Below, piece by piece: positions 1 to 10,267 of a stretch of DNA of 64,000 bases. The stretch is from Nocardia sp. NRRL S-836 (GTDB lineage Bacteria; Actinomycetota; Actinomycetes; Mycobacteriales; Pseudonocardiaceae): assembly GCF_001279525.1 (NCBI RefSeq), contig NZ_LGDY01000090.1, positions 62,001-126,000 on the forward strand, in the 5' to 3' direction. The notes beneath the pieces were generated by a model, which saw only the letters and a list, made by a program, of their open reading frames with translations, was not told where the DNA came from and made no database searches. Positions within the stretch are counted from its first letter, which is position 1. Every line of letters starts with the position of its first letter. The position numbers and the translations under genes are program-made.

Positions 1-305
1 GCGATCTCGCGGGTGTTGAAGTAGGCGCTCACGAAGCCGGCGAACGCGCTCGTGCCGATCTGGTTGAGCGCCGTGAAGCCCTGCAGGCCCACGACCGTGC
101 CGGTGAAGACGCTCAGCCCGACCATCACGCCGATCGTGCCGCCGATGACCGCGAGCGCGCCGGAGCCGAAGCTCACCTCGGCCAGCAGCCGCAGCGTCTC
201 CTTCGAGTACCGCTTGAGCGCACGCGGCGTCCACGCCAGCGCCTTGAGGTAGAACGCCAGCTGGTCGCCGAAACCATCCAGTGTGGACAGTGCCTTGTTC
301 GCCAT
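1..305 (-). CDS. MlaE/YrbE-family ABC permease, second copy (partial)
   Basis: This is the N-terminal part of an inner-membrane permease of an Mce/Mla-type lipid importer; the rest lies beyond the left edge. The ATG at 305 overlaps the stop of the preceding permease (ATGA), so the two are translationally coupled. About 101 residues are visible: a charged amphipathic start followed by a hydrophobic stretch around residues 47-75. Actinobacterial mce loci encode two YrbE permeases in tandem (A then B), so this is inferred to be the B subunit, and Mce substrate-binding proteins are expected further left. Confidence 0.85.
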   Translation of the reverse strand, partial: MANKALSTLDGFGDQLAFYLKALAWTPRALKRYSKETLRLLAEVSFGSGALAVIGGTIGVMVGLSVFTGTVVGLQGFTALNQIGTSAFAGFVSAYFNTREI

Positions 306-1090
306 CAGCTCCCCTTCGCGGGCACGACCTGCAGGTAGATCGTGGTGAGGACGAAGTTGACGAAGAACAGCAGCAGGAACGTGATGACCACGGCCTGGTT
401 CACCGCGTCCCCGACGCCCTTCGGCCCGCCCGCCGGGTTGAGCCCCCGGTACGCGGCCACGATGCCCGCGATGAACCCGAAGATCAGCGCCTTGAGCTCG
501 CTGATCCACAGGTCCGGCAGCTGCGCCAGCGCGCTGAAGCTCGCGAGGTAGGCGCCGGGCGTGCCGTCCTGCATGATCACGTTGAAGAAGTAGCCACCGA
601 GCACGCCGACGACGCTGACCATGCCGTTGAGCAGCACGGACACCAGCATCGCCGCCAGCACCCTGGGCACCACCAGCCGGTGGATCGGTGACACGCCGAG
701 CACTTCCATCGCGTCGATCTCTTCGCGGATCGTGCGGGACCCGAGGTCCGCGCAGATCGCCGAGCCGCCCGCGCCCGCGATGAGCAGGGCCGTCACGATC
801 GGGCTGGCCTGCTGGATGATCGCGAGCACGCTGGCCGCGCCCGTGAACGACTGCGCGCCGATCTGCCGCGTCAGGCTGCCCAGCTGCAACGCGATGACCG
901 CGCCGAACGGGATCGACACCAGCGCCGTCGGCAGCACCGTCACGCTGACGATGAACCAGCTCTGCTGGATGAACTCGCGCAGCTGGAACGGCCGGCGGAA
1001 CGTCGTGCGCACCACGTCGATGCCGAGCTGGCACAGCTTCCCGGTCTCCCGCAGCGCACCGGCGCCGGGGAACGTCGTCGGCGCGGTCAC
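305..1090 (-). CDS. MlaE/YrbE-family ABC permease, first copy
   Basis: A 261-residue integral membrane permease of an Mce-type lipid/sterol import system. The GTG at 1090 overlaps the upstream ATPase stop (GTGA), which decides the start over a more distal one. Several hydrophobic segments follow an amphipathic N-terminus. The family's cytoplasmic coupling motif for the ATPase is visible as SRTIREEIDAMEVLG around residue 120. It lies between the ATPase gene and a second permease in one minus-strand operon, the usual mceG-yrbEA-yrbEB order. The substrate cannot be told from this gene. Confidence 0.9.
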   Translation of the reverse strand: MTAPTTFPGAGALRETGKLCQLGIDVVRTTFRRPFQLREFIQQSWFIVSVTVLPTALVSIPFGAVIALQLGSLTRQIGAQSFTGAASVLAIIQQASPIVTALLIAGAGGSAICADLGSRTIREEIDAMEVLGVSPIHRLVVPRVLAAMLVSVLLNGMVSVVGVLGGYFFNVIMQDGTPGAYLASFSALAQLPDLWISELKALIFGFIAGIVAAYRGLNPAGGPKGVGDAVNQAVVITFLLLFFVNFVLTTIYLQVVPAKGS

Positions 1091-2142
1091 AGCACACCGC
1101 CGTGCCGCGGCCACGGGCTCGGCGTCACGCTGCCCGCGTGCACGCCGTACCGCACCTGCTCATCGGGTGTGAGGCTCTCGATGATCCCCAGCTGGGCCTC
1201 GTGGGGCAGCTGGTGGATGATCGACATGACCCGGTCCTTGCGCCTGCGCACCGCGTCCCGGTACGGCAGCCCCGGCGTCGGTTCCAGCTGCGGGATGATC
1301 CCGCGCACGTCCCCGTCGGGCGACCCGTCCGAGTGCCCCGCGTCCGCGTGCGCCTGCTCCGCGGCCATCGTGGCCTGGTCCTTCTCCTCCGACATGCCGA
1401 TCGGCCCGAGCCGCCGTCCGTTGAGGAACTGCTCCACGACCGGCTCGTCGCTGGTCAGCAGCACCTCGCGCGGCCCGAACATGACCAGCTCGCGGCGGAA
1501 CAGCATGCCGAGGTTGTCCGGCACCGTGCGCGCGATGTTGATGTTGTGGGTGACGATCAGGATCGTCGCGTCGATCTGCGCGTTGAGGTCGATCAGCAAC
1601 TGGCTCAGGTAGGCGGTCCTGACCGGGTCGAGGCCCGAGTCCGGCTCGTCGCACAGGATGATCTCGGGGTCCAGCACCAGCGCCCTCGCGAGCCCCGCCC
1701 GCTTGCGCATGCCGCCGGAGATCTCACCGGGGAGCTTCTTCTCCGCGCCGACGAGACCGACCATCTCCATCTTCTCGAGGACGATCCGCCTGACCTCGGC
1801 CTCGCTCTTGCGGGTGTGCTCGCGCAGCGGGAAGGCGATGTTGTCGTACAGGTTCATCGACCCGAACAACGCACCGTCCTGGAACAGCACGCCGAACATC
1901 TTCCGGATCTCGTACAGCTTGTGCTCCGAGCACCGCACCAGGTCCGTGCCGTTGATGACGATCTTGCCCTGTTCGGGCTTGAGCAGCCCCACCAACGACT
2001 TCAGGAACACGCTCTTGCCGGTACCCGACGGCCCGAGCATCACGCTGACCTCACCCGGCGGCAACGTGAGCGTGACGTCCTGCCAGATGGTCTGCTTGCC
2101 GAAGGACTTCGTCAGACCCTCGACGACCACCTCGACGCCCAT
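1087..2142 (-). CDS. mkl: Mce-system ABC transporter ATP-binding protein (Mkl/MceG-like)
   Basis: The ATPase that energises Mce/YrbE lipid import at the inner face of the membrane. It has 351 residues if started at the ATG at 2142, which has GGAGG five bases upstream; a GTG at 2160 is possible but poorly placed. Walker A reads GPSGTGKS, the Q-loop lies in GVLFQDGALFG, the signature is a degenerate SGGMRKRAGLARAL, and Walker B is ILCDEPDSGLDP. The C-terminal tail of about 100 residues past the ATPase core is the extension typical of actinobacterial Mkl/MceG. It overlaps the downstream permease by 4 bases. I recall close similarity to mycobacterial Mkl, which also sits near rplJ/rplL. Confidence 0.93.
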   Translation of the reverse strand: MGVEVVVEGLTKSFGKQTIWQDVTLTLPPGEVSVMLGPSGTGKSVFLKSLVGLLKPEQGKIVINGTDLVRCSEHKLYEIRKMFGVLFQDGALFGSMNLYDNIAFPLREHTRKSEAEVRRIVLEKMEMVGLVGAEKKLPGEISGGMRKRAGLARALVLDPEIILCDEPDSGLDPVRTAYLSQLLIDLNAQIDATILIVTHNINIARTVPDNLGMLFRRELVMFGPREVLLTSDEPVVEQFLNGRRLGPIGMSEEKDQATMAAEQAHADAGHSDGSPDGDVRGIIPQLEPTPGLPYRDAVRRRKDRVMSIIHQLPHEAQLGIIESLTPDEQVRYGVHAGSVTPSPWPRHGGVL

Positions 2143-2381
2143 CCGCACCTCCGCACACACCCGACGACGCCGGGGGGATCGGCGTCACACCTGGGCAACG
2201 AGTTCGTTCGCGGGAGGTTACTCACCAGTTGGGTTAATGGCGGTTGCGGTCGGATAACAGCACTGAGCGTGACCTCGCACAACGGTCACCGCCGCCTGGA
2301 CCACTCCCCGACAACCACGAACCGGCACGTGGCACACCTCACACCCGCTCCGTTTCGCAAGTCACGCGGGTGCGGACAGCA

Positions 2382-2420
2382 AAACGGGCGTGCACCCCCG
2401 TTGTGGGTGCACGCCCGTTT
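2382..2420 (-). terminator. Intrinsic terminator of the rplJ-rplL operon
   Basis: Sixteen-base perfect arms (2382-2397 and 2405-2420) enclose a 7-base loop. Read on the minus strand the stem is followed by TTTT. It lies 38 bases past the rplL stop. The rest of 2143-2457 holds no gene I can support and should contain the promoter of the ATPase gene. Confidence 0.9.
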
Positions 2421-2457
2421 CAAGCGGCAGAACGCCAAGCCCCCGGAGGGGCCCAGA

Positions 2458-2844
2458 TCACTTGAGGGTGATCTTGGCGCCGGCAGCCTCGAGCTTCTCC
2501 TTGGCGGCGTCCGCGACGTCCTTCGCGACACCCTCGAGGATCGGCTTCGGAGCGGACTCGACCAGCTCCTTGGCCTCCTTCAGGCCCAGGCCCGAGACGA
2601 CCTCGCGGACGACCTTGATGACCTGGATCTTCTTCTCGCCAGCCGACTCGAGGACGACGTCGAACTCGTCCTTCTCCTCGACCTCGGCGGCGGCGGGGCC
2701 GGCCGGGCCGGCGGCGGCGACGGCGACCGGAGCCGCGGCGGTGACCTCGAAGGTCTCCTCGAACTGCTTCACGAACGCCGACAGCTCCAGGAGGGTCATC
2801 TCCTTGAACGCGTCGAGCAGCTCTTCGGTGCTGAGCTTCGCCAT
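2458..2844 (-). CDS. rplL: 50S ribosomal protein L7/L12
   Basis: The acidic stalk protein of the large ribosomal subunit, which recruits translation GTPases. Its 128 residues show the usual order: an N-terminal helical dimerisation region ([16 protein letters not shown]), an Ala/Pro/Gly-rich hinge at about 38-53, and the globular C-terminal domain with the conserved [12 protein letters not shown] factor-binding helix. It follows rplJ by 56 bases in the same operon and is closed by a strong terminator. Length and sequence are fully ordinary. Confidence 0.98.
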   Translation of the reverse strand: MAKLSTEELLDAFKEMTLLELSAFVKQFEETFEVTAAAPVAVAAAGPAGPAAAEVEEKDEFDVVLESAGEKKIQVIKVVREVVSGLGLKEAKELVESAPKPILEGVAKDVADAAKEKLEAAGAKITLK

Positions 2845-2900
2845 GATCGGCGGTCCTTTCTAATTTCCCGCGCGAAAGCGTCGGGTGTGTCTTCGGGTGA

Positions 2901-3455
2901 TCAGCTTTCGGCGGGAGCGTCGGCTTCGGCGGCGGGAGCCGACTCGGCCTTCTTCTCCTGCAGGGCAGCAGCCAGGCGAGCGACCTGGGAAGCCGGGGCG
3001 TTGAACAGACCCGCGGCCTTGGCCAGGTTGCCCTTCATCGCGCCCGCGAGCTTCGCGAGCAGCACCTCACGGCTCTCGAGGTCGGCGATAGCCGTGACCT
3101 CGTCAACCGAGAGCGGGCGGCCTTCCATGAAGCCGCCCTTGATGATCAGGGCCTTGTTGTCCTTCGCGAAGTCGCGGATCGCCTTCGCGGCGTCGACGGG
3201 CTCGCCGTCGACGAACGCGATGGCGGTCGGACCGGACAGGAGGGCGTCGAGGCCCTCGATGCCGGCGTCCGCGGCAGCCAGCTTGACCAGCGTGTTCTTC
3301 GCGACGGTGTACTTGGTGCCCGCGCCGAGAGCGCGACGCAGCGTCGTGAGCTGCGCCATGGAGAGGCCACGGTACTCGGTGACAACCGCTGCCGAGCTGC
3401 TGCGGAACTGGTCCGCGAGCTCAGCGACCGCCGTAACCTTGCTGGGCTTCGCCAT
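2901..3455 (-). CDS. rplJ: 50S ribosomal protein L10
   Basis: The stalk base protein that anchors L7/L12 dimers to 23S rRNA. It has 184 residues from the ATG at 3455, which has GAGGAG just upstream. The reading frame stays open far upstream, but the [10 protein letters not shown] start is the conserved one. The C-terminal helix that binds L7/L12 is Ala- and Glu-rich. It is first in the rplJ-rplL operon and is preceded by an L10 leader with an attenuator (3500-3640), so autoregulation by the L10-L12 complex is expected. Confidence 0.97.
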   Translation of the reverse strand: MAKPSKVTAVAELADQFRSSSAAVVTEYRGLSMAQLTTLRRALGAGTKYTVAKNTLVKLAAADAGIEGLDALLSGPTAIAFVDGEPVDAAKAIRDFAKDNKALIIKGGFMEGRPLSVDEVTAIADLESREVLLAKLAGAMKGNLAKAAGLFNAPASQVARLAAALQEKKAESAPAAEADAPAES

Positions 3456-3499
3456 GATCGCCTCCTCTCTGGGCTGGGTGACCGCCAGGTGGAGAAGGC

Positions 3500-3640
3500 T
3501 CCGAAACAACAAAAACGCCCACGCGCACAAGCAGCACGGGGCGTTGCGAGAAGCTGGCCTCGTCCTCCCTGCGCGGGCCGCCCGTGTTGCAACGGGGCCT
3601 TCGTTCTCCTCGCGGAGAAAACCTGCGGTCTTCGGTAGAA
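3500..3640 (-). promoter_or_regulatory. L10 leader with transcription attenuator
   Basis: The 5' leader of rplJ on the minus strand contains the segment ACCGAAGACCGCAGG (about 3620-3635), which resembles the L10-binding kink-turn region of bacterial L10 leaders. About 80 bases downstream is a GC hairpin (3516-3543) followed on the transcript by TTTTTGTTGTTT, an intrinsic-terminator layout just ahead of rplJ. The assignment rests on position, the motif and this hairpin. Established biology: the L10-L12 complex binds such leaders to repress its own operon. Confidence 0.75.
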
Positions 3641-3697
3641 CCAACGAAAACAGTACTCGACTGTGTGCCACCACTCCAAATCGGCATGATGTGACCT

Positions 3698-4405
3698 GTG
3701 ACGGACGAGCCCGGCAAGGACATCGCACCTCGGCAGCCCTCCCCGCCGCCGCAGCCCCCGGTGGACCCTGAGCAGCTGCGGCAGTTCCAGGAGTTCCAGC
3801 GCTTCCAGGAGTTCCAGCGCTACCAGGAGGCGACCGGCCAGGCACCGCAGCCGCCGAAGCAGCCGAACAACCGCCTCCGCTGGCTGCTGGTCGTGCTGGG
3901 CAGCGCGCTGTTCTGGCGCGTGCTGACGTTCCTCGTCGTGCTCGGCTCGGCCATCTGGGCCTACAACCACTTCTTCGGCGTCGAGGACCCCGGCGACATC
4001 GCCCAGGACAGCGGCGGCGTGACCGGCGCGGCCCAGGGCCTGTCCGCACCCGCCGGCCTGCAGGGCACCGTCGGCATGTTCTACAAGCACGTCTCCTTCG
4101 CCGACACGACCCGCGCCTGCACCCTGATCCTGCGCGACGACACCCGCCAGAAGTTCGCGAACGCCTACGGCGCAAGCGATTGCGGCGATGCGGTCAGGAA
4201 GCTGAAAGCCCAGGTCACCAGCGTCGACCGGTACCAGCAGGTGCTGTTCCCGCCCGACATGCTGAAGACCCCGGTCTCCACGAAGGTCACCATCGACTCC
4301 TGCGCCCTGACCGTCGAGGGCGGCCCGCGGCTGGGCACGTTCGTCGTCGAGAAGGTCAACTCCGGCTGGGTGATCACCGACTGGTCCCCCGGCACCTGTG
4401 GTTGA
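3698..4405 (+). CDS. Single-pass membrane protein with Gln/Phe repeat, unknown function
   Basis: A 235-residue protein from a GTG start. The N-terminus is cytoplasmic-looking, Pro-rich, with a short repeat of the form [15 protein letters not shown] at about 30-44. A hydrophobic stretch at about 60-88 makes one or two passes. The remainder (about 95-235) looks extracytoplasmic and has four cysteines (CTL, DCG, SCAL, TCG) that could form two disulfides. It resembles actinobacterial lumazine-binding or SnoaL-like extracellular domain proteins only in general plan. It diverges from rplJ, and the methyltransferase remnant starts 9 bases after its stop. Confidence 0.8.
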   Translation: MTDEPGKDIAPRQPSPPPQPPVDPEQLRQFQEFQRFQEFQRYQEATGQAPQPPKQPNNRLRWLLVVLGSALFWRVLTFLVVLGSAIWAYNHFFGVEDPGDIAQDSGGVTGAAQGLSAPAGLQGTVGMFYKHVSFADTTRACTLILRDDTRQKFANAYGASDCGDAVRKLKAQVTSVDRYQQVLFPPDMLKTPVSTKVTIDSCALTVEGGPRLGTFVVEKVNSGWVITDWSPGTCG

Positions 4406-4414
4406 TCGGGATGC

Positions 4415-4905
4415 ATGGCGGACGCACTGGAGGTGCCCAGCCCTGACAAGGTCGAGTACATGGCCGACGTGGCCGCGGTGGCCGTCGACTACAAGCGGCA
4501 GCTGCTCGGCCTGCTCGAACTGCGGCCGGGCCTGACCGTCCTCGACCTGGGCTGCGGCCCCGGCACCGACCTGGCTGCGATGGCCGACGCGGTCACCACC
4601 ACCGGCCGGGTGATCGGCGTGGACGTCGACCCGCGGTCCGCAACGCCACCATCGGCCGCCGGCTCGCCCGCCTGGCCCGCGCCGCCGGCTTCGAGGTCCA
4701 GGCCGTGCACACCGCGGCACCGGTCTTCCACGACTTCGAGACCGCCGACCGCATCTGCGCCTTCACCCGCAACACCGAACGCGCGATCCGCGCGGGCGCC
4801 ATCGACCGCGCGGTCGGCGAACGGTGGCTCGCGGACCTGTCGACTGGCGACTTCCTGGCGACGCCGCTGGTGTTCCTGCTGTCAGCCCGCAGGCCGTTGC
4901 AGTGA
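4415..4905 (+). pseudogene. SAM-dependent methyltransferase, internally deleted and frameshifted
   Basis: The first 74 codons encode a normal methyltransferase N-terminus with SAM-binding motif I (VLDLGCGPGTD) and the acidic end of strand 2 (VIGVDVDP). At about 4635-4640 the frame breaks. A second frame then continues without a start as a methyltransferase C-terminus (VRNATIGRRLARLARAAGF onward) to the TGA at 4903. The middle of the Rossmann fold, roughly 100 residues, is missing. This is therefore a deletion relic or an assembly error, and no functional enzyme is expected. It converges on and overlaps the next gene by 24 bases. Confidence 0.8.
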
Positions 4906-5748
4906 CTCGACGACCCGGGCAAGGCTCTCCGTGCCACGCCCCTCGGCGACCTGCTCGTCGACGAGCGCCTTGAACGAGCCGAGCGCGGCGAACGGCACGC
5001 CCTGCGCCTCGGTGGCGCGGACCAGCATGGCCAGCCCGGACTGGTTCATCGCCAGACTCGACTCGCCCCCGGCGTAGTCCCCGCGGTCGGCCTCCTCGGC
5101 GAACGTGACCAGCGCCGGGTGCAGGTCCGTCAGCCACGACAACAACATCGGCGTGAGCTCGGCCGCCTTGATCCCACCGGCCCGCGCCAGCGCCACGGCG
5201 TGCAGGAACCCACCGATCAGCCCGTACATCCCCGACAGGATCGCCACGTCGTACCCGGAGGCCAGCCCGGCGTCCGTCCCGAGGTACGTGACCCTCCCGA
5301 GCAACGCCAACCGCTCGCGCCACCGCTCGTGCACCGCGGCGGACCCGCTGTAGTTGATGGCCGACTCGTCCGTCCCGATCGTCTGCGGCACCGCGTACAC
5401 GGCCCCGTGCAGGTACTCGGCCCCGTTCTCCGCAGCCCACCGCGCCAGCTCGCGCGCCTCCTCCGGCGTACCGGAGGTGAGGTTCACCAACGCCCGCCCG
5501 CGCACGTCCACGCCACGCAGAACCTCTTGCGCCGCTTGGTGATCGAGCACGGCCACCACCACGAGCCCACCACTCGCCACTGCCTGCTGAACCGTGCCGG
5601 CGACGACAGCACCGCTCCCCTCAAGTGCCACACCCTTTGCCGCAGAACGGTTCCAGACCGCCGTGCGGCACCCACCCCGCAGAAACGCTTGCGCCACAGC
5701 AACACCGAGGTTGCCCAGCCCGAGAACGGTGATCGCGTCAGATGTCAT
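4882..5748 (-). CDS. NAD(P)-binding imine reductase-like oxidoreductase
   Basis: A 288-residue NADP-binding 6-phosphogluconate dehydrogenase-like protein of the imine reductase type. The N-terminal Rossmann motif GLGNLGVAVAQAF (about residues 9-21) and the NRSAAKG stretch suit NADPH. The central [17 protein letters not shown] segment is shared with the paralogue at 17337-18167. The C-terminal half is the helical dimerisation domain. It starts at an ATG at 5748, divergent from a GlxA-type regulator across 84 bases, which suggests control by that regulator. The physiological substrate cannot be inferred. Confidence 0.85.
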   Translation of the reverse strand: MTSDAITVLGLGNLGVAVAQAFLRGGCRTAVWNRSAAKGVALEGSGAVVAGTVQQAVASGGLVVVAVLDHQAAQEVLRGVDVRGRALVNLTSGTPEEARELARWAAENGAEYLHGAVYAVPQTIGTDESAINYSGSAAVHERWRERLALLGRVTYLGTDAGLASGYDVAILSGMYGLIGGFLHAVALARAGGIKAAELTPMLLSWLTDLHPALVTFAEEADRGDYAGGESSLAMNQSGLAMLVRATEAQGVPFAALGSFKALVDEQVAEGRGTESLARVVESLQRPAG

Positions 5749-5832
5749 GCCCCCAGCTTCGCCGCGCGTGATCACCTCAACCAGTGACAGGATTGCCCCC
5801 GTCCACCAAATTCCTGCCATAGGCTGGCCGCC

Positions 5833-6837
5833 ATGAGCGCCGGTTCCGTCGCCCTGGTCGTCCCCGCCGACTTCGGCGTCCTGGACCTCTACGAACTGGG
5901 CATCCCCGCAGCCGTCTTCGGCACCCCGCAACCCGACCTCGCCGACCCCTGGTACGAGATGTGGTGGTGCAGCACCACAGGCCGCACCCCGAACCCCACC
6001 TTCACCGTGCACACCACGCACACCCTCGAAGACATCGCACGCGCCGACACCGTCATCGTGCCGTGGGTGCCGGAAGAGGTGATCGAGGAAAACGCCCCGG
6101 TCCCACCCGACCTGGTCGAGGCCCTCCGCACCGCCCACGACGCAGGCGCCCGCATGGTCTCGTTGTGCGTGGGCGCCTTCGCCCTGGCCGAGGCAGGCAT
6201 CCTCGACGGCCGCAGAGCCACCGCCCACTGGATGCACACCGCCCTGCTCGCCGAGCGCTACCCGGACGTCCAGGTCGACGACTCCGTCCTCTACGTCGAC
6301 GACGGCAACGTCCTGACGAGCGCGGGCATGACCGCGGGCCTGGACCTCTGCCTGCACCTGGTCCGCCGCGACCTGGGCGCCCACGTCGCCAACCAGCTCG
6401 CACGCCGCATGGTGGTCCCCGCCCACCGCCCCGGCGGCCAGAGCCAGTTCATCGACCTCTCCGTCCCCGCACAGGACGACGACGGCCTCACCCCGGTCCT
6501 CGACTGGGCCCGCGAACGCCTGGACGAACCTCTGACCATCGGCTCCCTGGCCCGCCGCGCCGCTGTGAGCCCGCGGACGTTCTACCGCCGCCTGCACGCG
6601 GCCACCGGCACCACGCCGCTGCAGTGGCTGCTCAACGAACGCGTCGCCAGGGCGCAGGTGCTGCTGGAGTCGACCGACCTGTCGGTGGAGAAGATCGCGG
6701 CGTTGAGCGGCATCGGCACGGCGAACAACCTGCGGCACCACTTCCTGAAGCAGGTCGGGGTGTCGCCCAGCGACTACCGGCAGGCGTGGCAACCGGAGCG
6801 GCGGAAGCAGGCCGCTCCCCCCGCCGAGCACCACTGA
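5833..6837 (+). CDS. GlxA-family AraC-type transcriptional regulator
   Basis: A 334-residue two-domain regulator. Residues 1 to about 185 form a DJ-1/PfpI-like amidotransferase domain with the elbow cysteine in VSLCVGAFALAEAG. Residues about 230-325 form an AraC-type double helix-turn-helix (LTIGSLARRAAVSPRTFYRR, then LSVEKIAALSGIGTANNL). Family members often sense small nitrogenous ligands, but the ligand here is unknown. It is divergent from the imine reductase-like gene, its likely target. A bidirectional terminator follows 11 bases after the stop. Confidence 0.9.
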   Translation: MSAGSVALVVPADFGVLDLYELGIPAAVFGTPQPDLADPWYEMWWCSTTGRTPNPTFTVHTTHTLEDIARADTVIVPWVPEEVIEENAPVPPDLVEALRTAHDAGARMVSLCVGAFALAEAGILDGRRATAHWMHTALLAERYPDVQVDDSVLYVDDGNVLTSAGMTAGLDLCLHLVRRDLGAHVANQLARRMVVPAHRPGGQSQFIDLSVPAQDDDGLTPVLDWARERLDEPLTIGSLARRAAVSPRTFYRRLHAATGTTPLQWLLNERVARAQVLLESTDLSVEKIAALSGIGTANNLRHHFLKQVGVSPSDYRQAWQPERRKQAAPPAEHH

Positions 6838-6848
6838 CGGCGCATGCA

Positions 6849-6878
6849 AAAGGCCCCCGGCGCGAGCCGGGGGCCTTT
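6849..6878. terminator. Bidirectional intrinsic terminator
   Basis: Thirteen-base perfect arms (6849-6861, 6866-6878) with a 4-base loop, A-rich on the left and T-rich on the right, so it works in both directions. It lies between the convergent GlxA-type gene and rplA. Confidence 0.9.
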
Positions 6879-6904
6879 CACGAACGAACTCGGAACCGCG
6901 AGGC

Positions 6905-7615
6905 TCAGGCCTCGTCCACCAGCATGTTGCGGGTGCGGTTCGGGTCGACCGGGATGCCAGGGCCCATCGTCGTGGAGACGGTGACCTTCTTGACGTACCG
7001 GCCCTTGGCCGCGGACGGCTTCGCGCGAAGGACCTCGTCCAGCGCCGCCGCGTAGTTCTCGACCAGCTTCTCGGGCTCGAACGACACCTTGCCGATGACG
7101 AAGTGCAGGTTGGCCTGCTTGTCAACGCGGAAGTTGATCTTACCGCCCTTGATGTCGTTCACCGCCTTCGCGACCTCGGGGGTCACGGTGCCGGTCTTGG
7201 GGTTCGGCATCAGGCCACGCGGGCCGAGGATGCGGGCGATGCGACCGACCTTGGCCATCTGGTCGGGGGTCGCGATCGCGGCGTCGAAGTCGAGCCAGCC
7301 ACCCTGGATGCGCTCGATGAGGTCCTCGGCGCCGACAGCGTCCGCACCGGCGGCCTCGGCCTCAGCGGCCTTGTCACCGGTTGCGAAGACGATCACGCGG
7401 GCGGTCTTGCCCGTACCGTGCGGCAGGTTCACGGTGCCGCGGACCATCTGGTCGGCCTTGCGAGGGTCGACGCCGAGGCGAATCGCGACCTCGACGGTGG
7501 CGTCCAGCTTCACCTTGGACGTTTCCTTGGCGAGGTTGGCGGCCTCCAGCGGCGAGTACAGCCGCTCCCGGTCCACCAGCTCCGCTGCGGCCTTGTAGGC
7601 CTTGCTGCGCTTCAT
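6905..7615 (-). CDS. rplA: 50S ribosomal protein L1
   Basis: A large-subunit protein forming the L1 stalk that moves deacylated tRNA out of the E site. The 236 residues are the normal length. It carries the typical [20 protein letters not shown] region and the [15 protein letters not shown] loop. It follows rplK by 81 bases on the minus strand, the usual rplK-rplA pair, and ends just before the bidirectional terminator. Confidence 0.98.
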   Translation of the reverse strand: MKRSKAYKAAAELVDRERLYSPLEAANLAKETSKVKLDATVEVAIRLGVDPRKADQMVRGTVNLPHGTGKTARVIVFATGDKAAEAEAAGADAVGAEDLIERIQGGWLDFDAAIATPDQMAKVGRIARILGPRGLMPNPKTGTVTPEVAKAVNDIKGGKINFRVDKQANLHFVIGKVSFEPEKLVENYAAALDEVLRAKPSAAKGRYVKKVTVSTTMGPGIPVDPNRTRNMLVDEA

Positions 7616-7696
7616 ATGTCTGTTCCTAACCGTGGATCAGTTCGTGGTGAATGAGCCGCGCTCGGCTCTCCCACGCTTGCTCGAGAAAGGGTGCGA

Positions 7697-8131
7697 TCAG
7701 CCTTCGACCGTGATGCCCATGGAACGGGCGGTGCCGGCGATGATCTTCGCGGCCTGGTCGATGTCGTTCGCGTTCAGGTCGACCATCTTGGTCTGCGCGA
7801 TCTGACGCACCTGCTCCATGGTCACCTTGGCGACCTTGAGGCGGTGCGGCTCGCCGGAGCCCTTGTCGACACCGGCAGCGGCGAGGATGAGCCTCGCGGC
7901 GGGCGGGGTCTTCAGCTTGAAGTCGAACGAGCGGTCTTCGTACACGGAGATCTCGACCGGCACGACCTGACCGCGCTGCGACTCGGTCGCGGCGTTGTAG
8001 GCCTTGCAGAACTCCATGATGTTGACGCCGTGCTGACCCAGCGCGGGACCAACGGGCGGCGCCGGGTTGGCGGCACCAGCCTTGATCTGCAGCTTGATGA
8101 TCGCTGACAGCTTCTTCTTCTTGGGTGGCAT
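7697..8131 (-). CDS. rplK: 50S ribosomal protein L11
   Basis: Binds the GTPase-associated region of 23S rRNA. Its 144 residues start with an unusually Lys-rich [19 protein letters not shown]. The conserved proline-rich [20 protein letters not shown] and the C-terminal rRNA-binding motif GTARSMGI are present. It lies between nusG and rplA in a minus-strand operon of transcription and translation genes. Confidence 0.98.
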
Positions 8132-8216
8132 GTCCGTACTTCCTGTTATTGCGGTGTCCGCGCGCGGCCCTGCCAGCCGCAGCGTGGCCGATCGGTTCCT
8201 CTCTCGAGGGAACCGC

Positions 8217-9504
<1,288 letters not shown>

Positions 9505-9538
9505 GCCGTCCTCCACTCCACCCATGACGCTTCGACAG

Positions 9539-9611
<73 letters not shown>

Positions 9612-9802
9612 TCGGGATCCACGAGAGACCCCCTGGCCACGCAGGAAGTGTACGGGAGCCTGCCCCGTCCATTCCAACCAGACCGCCCCAAGCATCAGTC
9701 GAGCGGCCTGTCGCACAGCCTACCCACACGAGCACCGAGAAGACGAATCAGGGTCGGGCAACCGCGGTCGCACAGTGGCCCGGATCTCCCTTGAGCACGG
9801 CA

Positions 9803-9834
9803 AACACCACCGGATCAGGCGGTCCGGTGGTGTT
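9803..9834 (-). terminator. Hairpin terminator after hadB
   Basis: Twelve-base perfect arms (9803-9814 and 9823-9834) lie 14 bases past the hadB stop; only a short TTT follows on the transcript. The 236 bases between hadB and tRNA-Trp hold nothing else I can identify apart from the promoter expected for the trnW-secE-nusG unit. Confidence 0.75.
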
Positions 9835-9847
9835 GTTGATCACATGA

Positions 9848-10267
9848 TCAGCCGACCCGCACGCGCGCGAACGCACCCGTCAACACCGACTTGCCGTCAA
9901 AAGCCGCGCTGATGTTGACCTTCACAGTTCCGTCGCCGAGGTCCTTGGTGACCTTCGCGGTCACCTCGACCAGCGCGCCCTCGCCGTCGTCGGGCACCAC
10001 GACCGGCCGGCCGAACCGGCAGCCGTACTCGACGATCGCTCCGGGGTCGCCGACCCACTCCGCGACGATCCGCGACGCCACGGCCATCGTGAGCATGCCG
10101 TGCGCGATCACGTCCGGCAGGCCGACGTCCTTCGCGGTCTTCTCGTTCCAGTGGATGGGGTTGAAGTCCAGCGAGGCGCCCGCGTAGCGCACCAGGTCGG
10201 CGCGCGTCAGGCGGACGGACAGCGCCGGCAGCTCGGTGCCGACCTCGGTCACGACGTTCGCGCTCAC
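9848..10267 (-). CDS. hadB: MaoC-like (3R)-hydroxyacyl-ACP dehydratase subunit HadB
   Basis: The catalytic hot-dog subunit of a hydroxyacyl dehydratase. It has 139 residues from the GTG at 10267, overlapping the hadA stop (GTGA). The hydratase-2 active-site motif DFNPIHWNE (about residues 30-38) is intact, with the catalytic Asp and His, followed by the VIAHGMLTMA helix. In mycobacteria HadAB acts in FAS-II elongation toward mycolic acids; here a role in long-chain acyl synthesis is inferred. No hadC-like gene is adjacent. Confidence 0.9.
   Translation of the reverse strand: MSANVVTEVGTELPALSVRLTRADLVRYAGASLDFNPIHWNEKTAKDVGLPDVIAHGMLTMAVASRIVAEWVGDPGAIVEYGCRFGRPVVVPDDGEGALVEVTAKVTKDLGDGTVKVNISAAFDGKSVLTGAFARVRVG

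Noticed and set aside
1102..3771. An 889-codon plus-strand frame opposite the Mce ATPase and rplL/rplJ
   Set aside because: It is antisense to well-identified genes, of the Arg/His-rich type produced by high-GC third positions.
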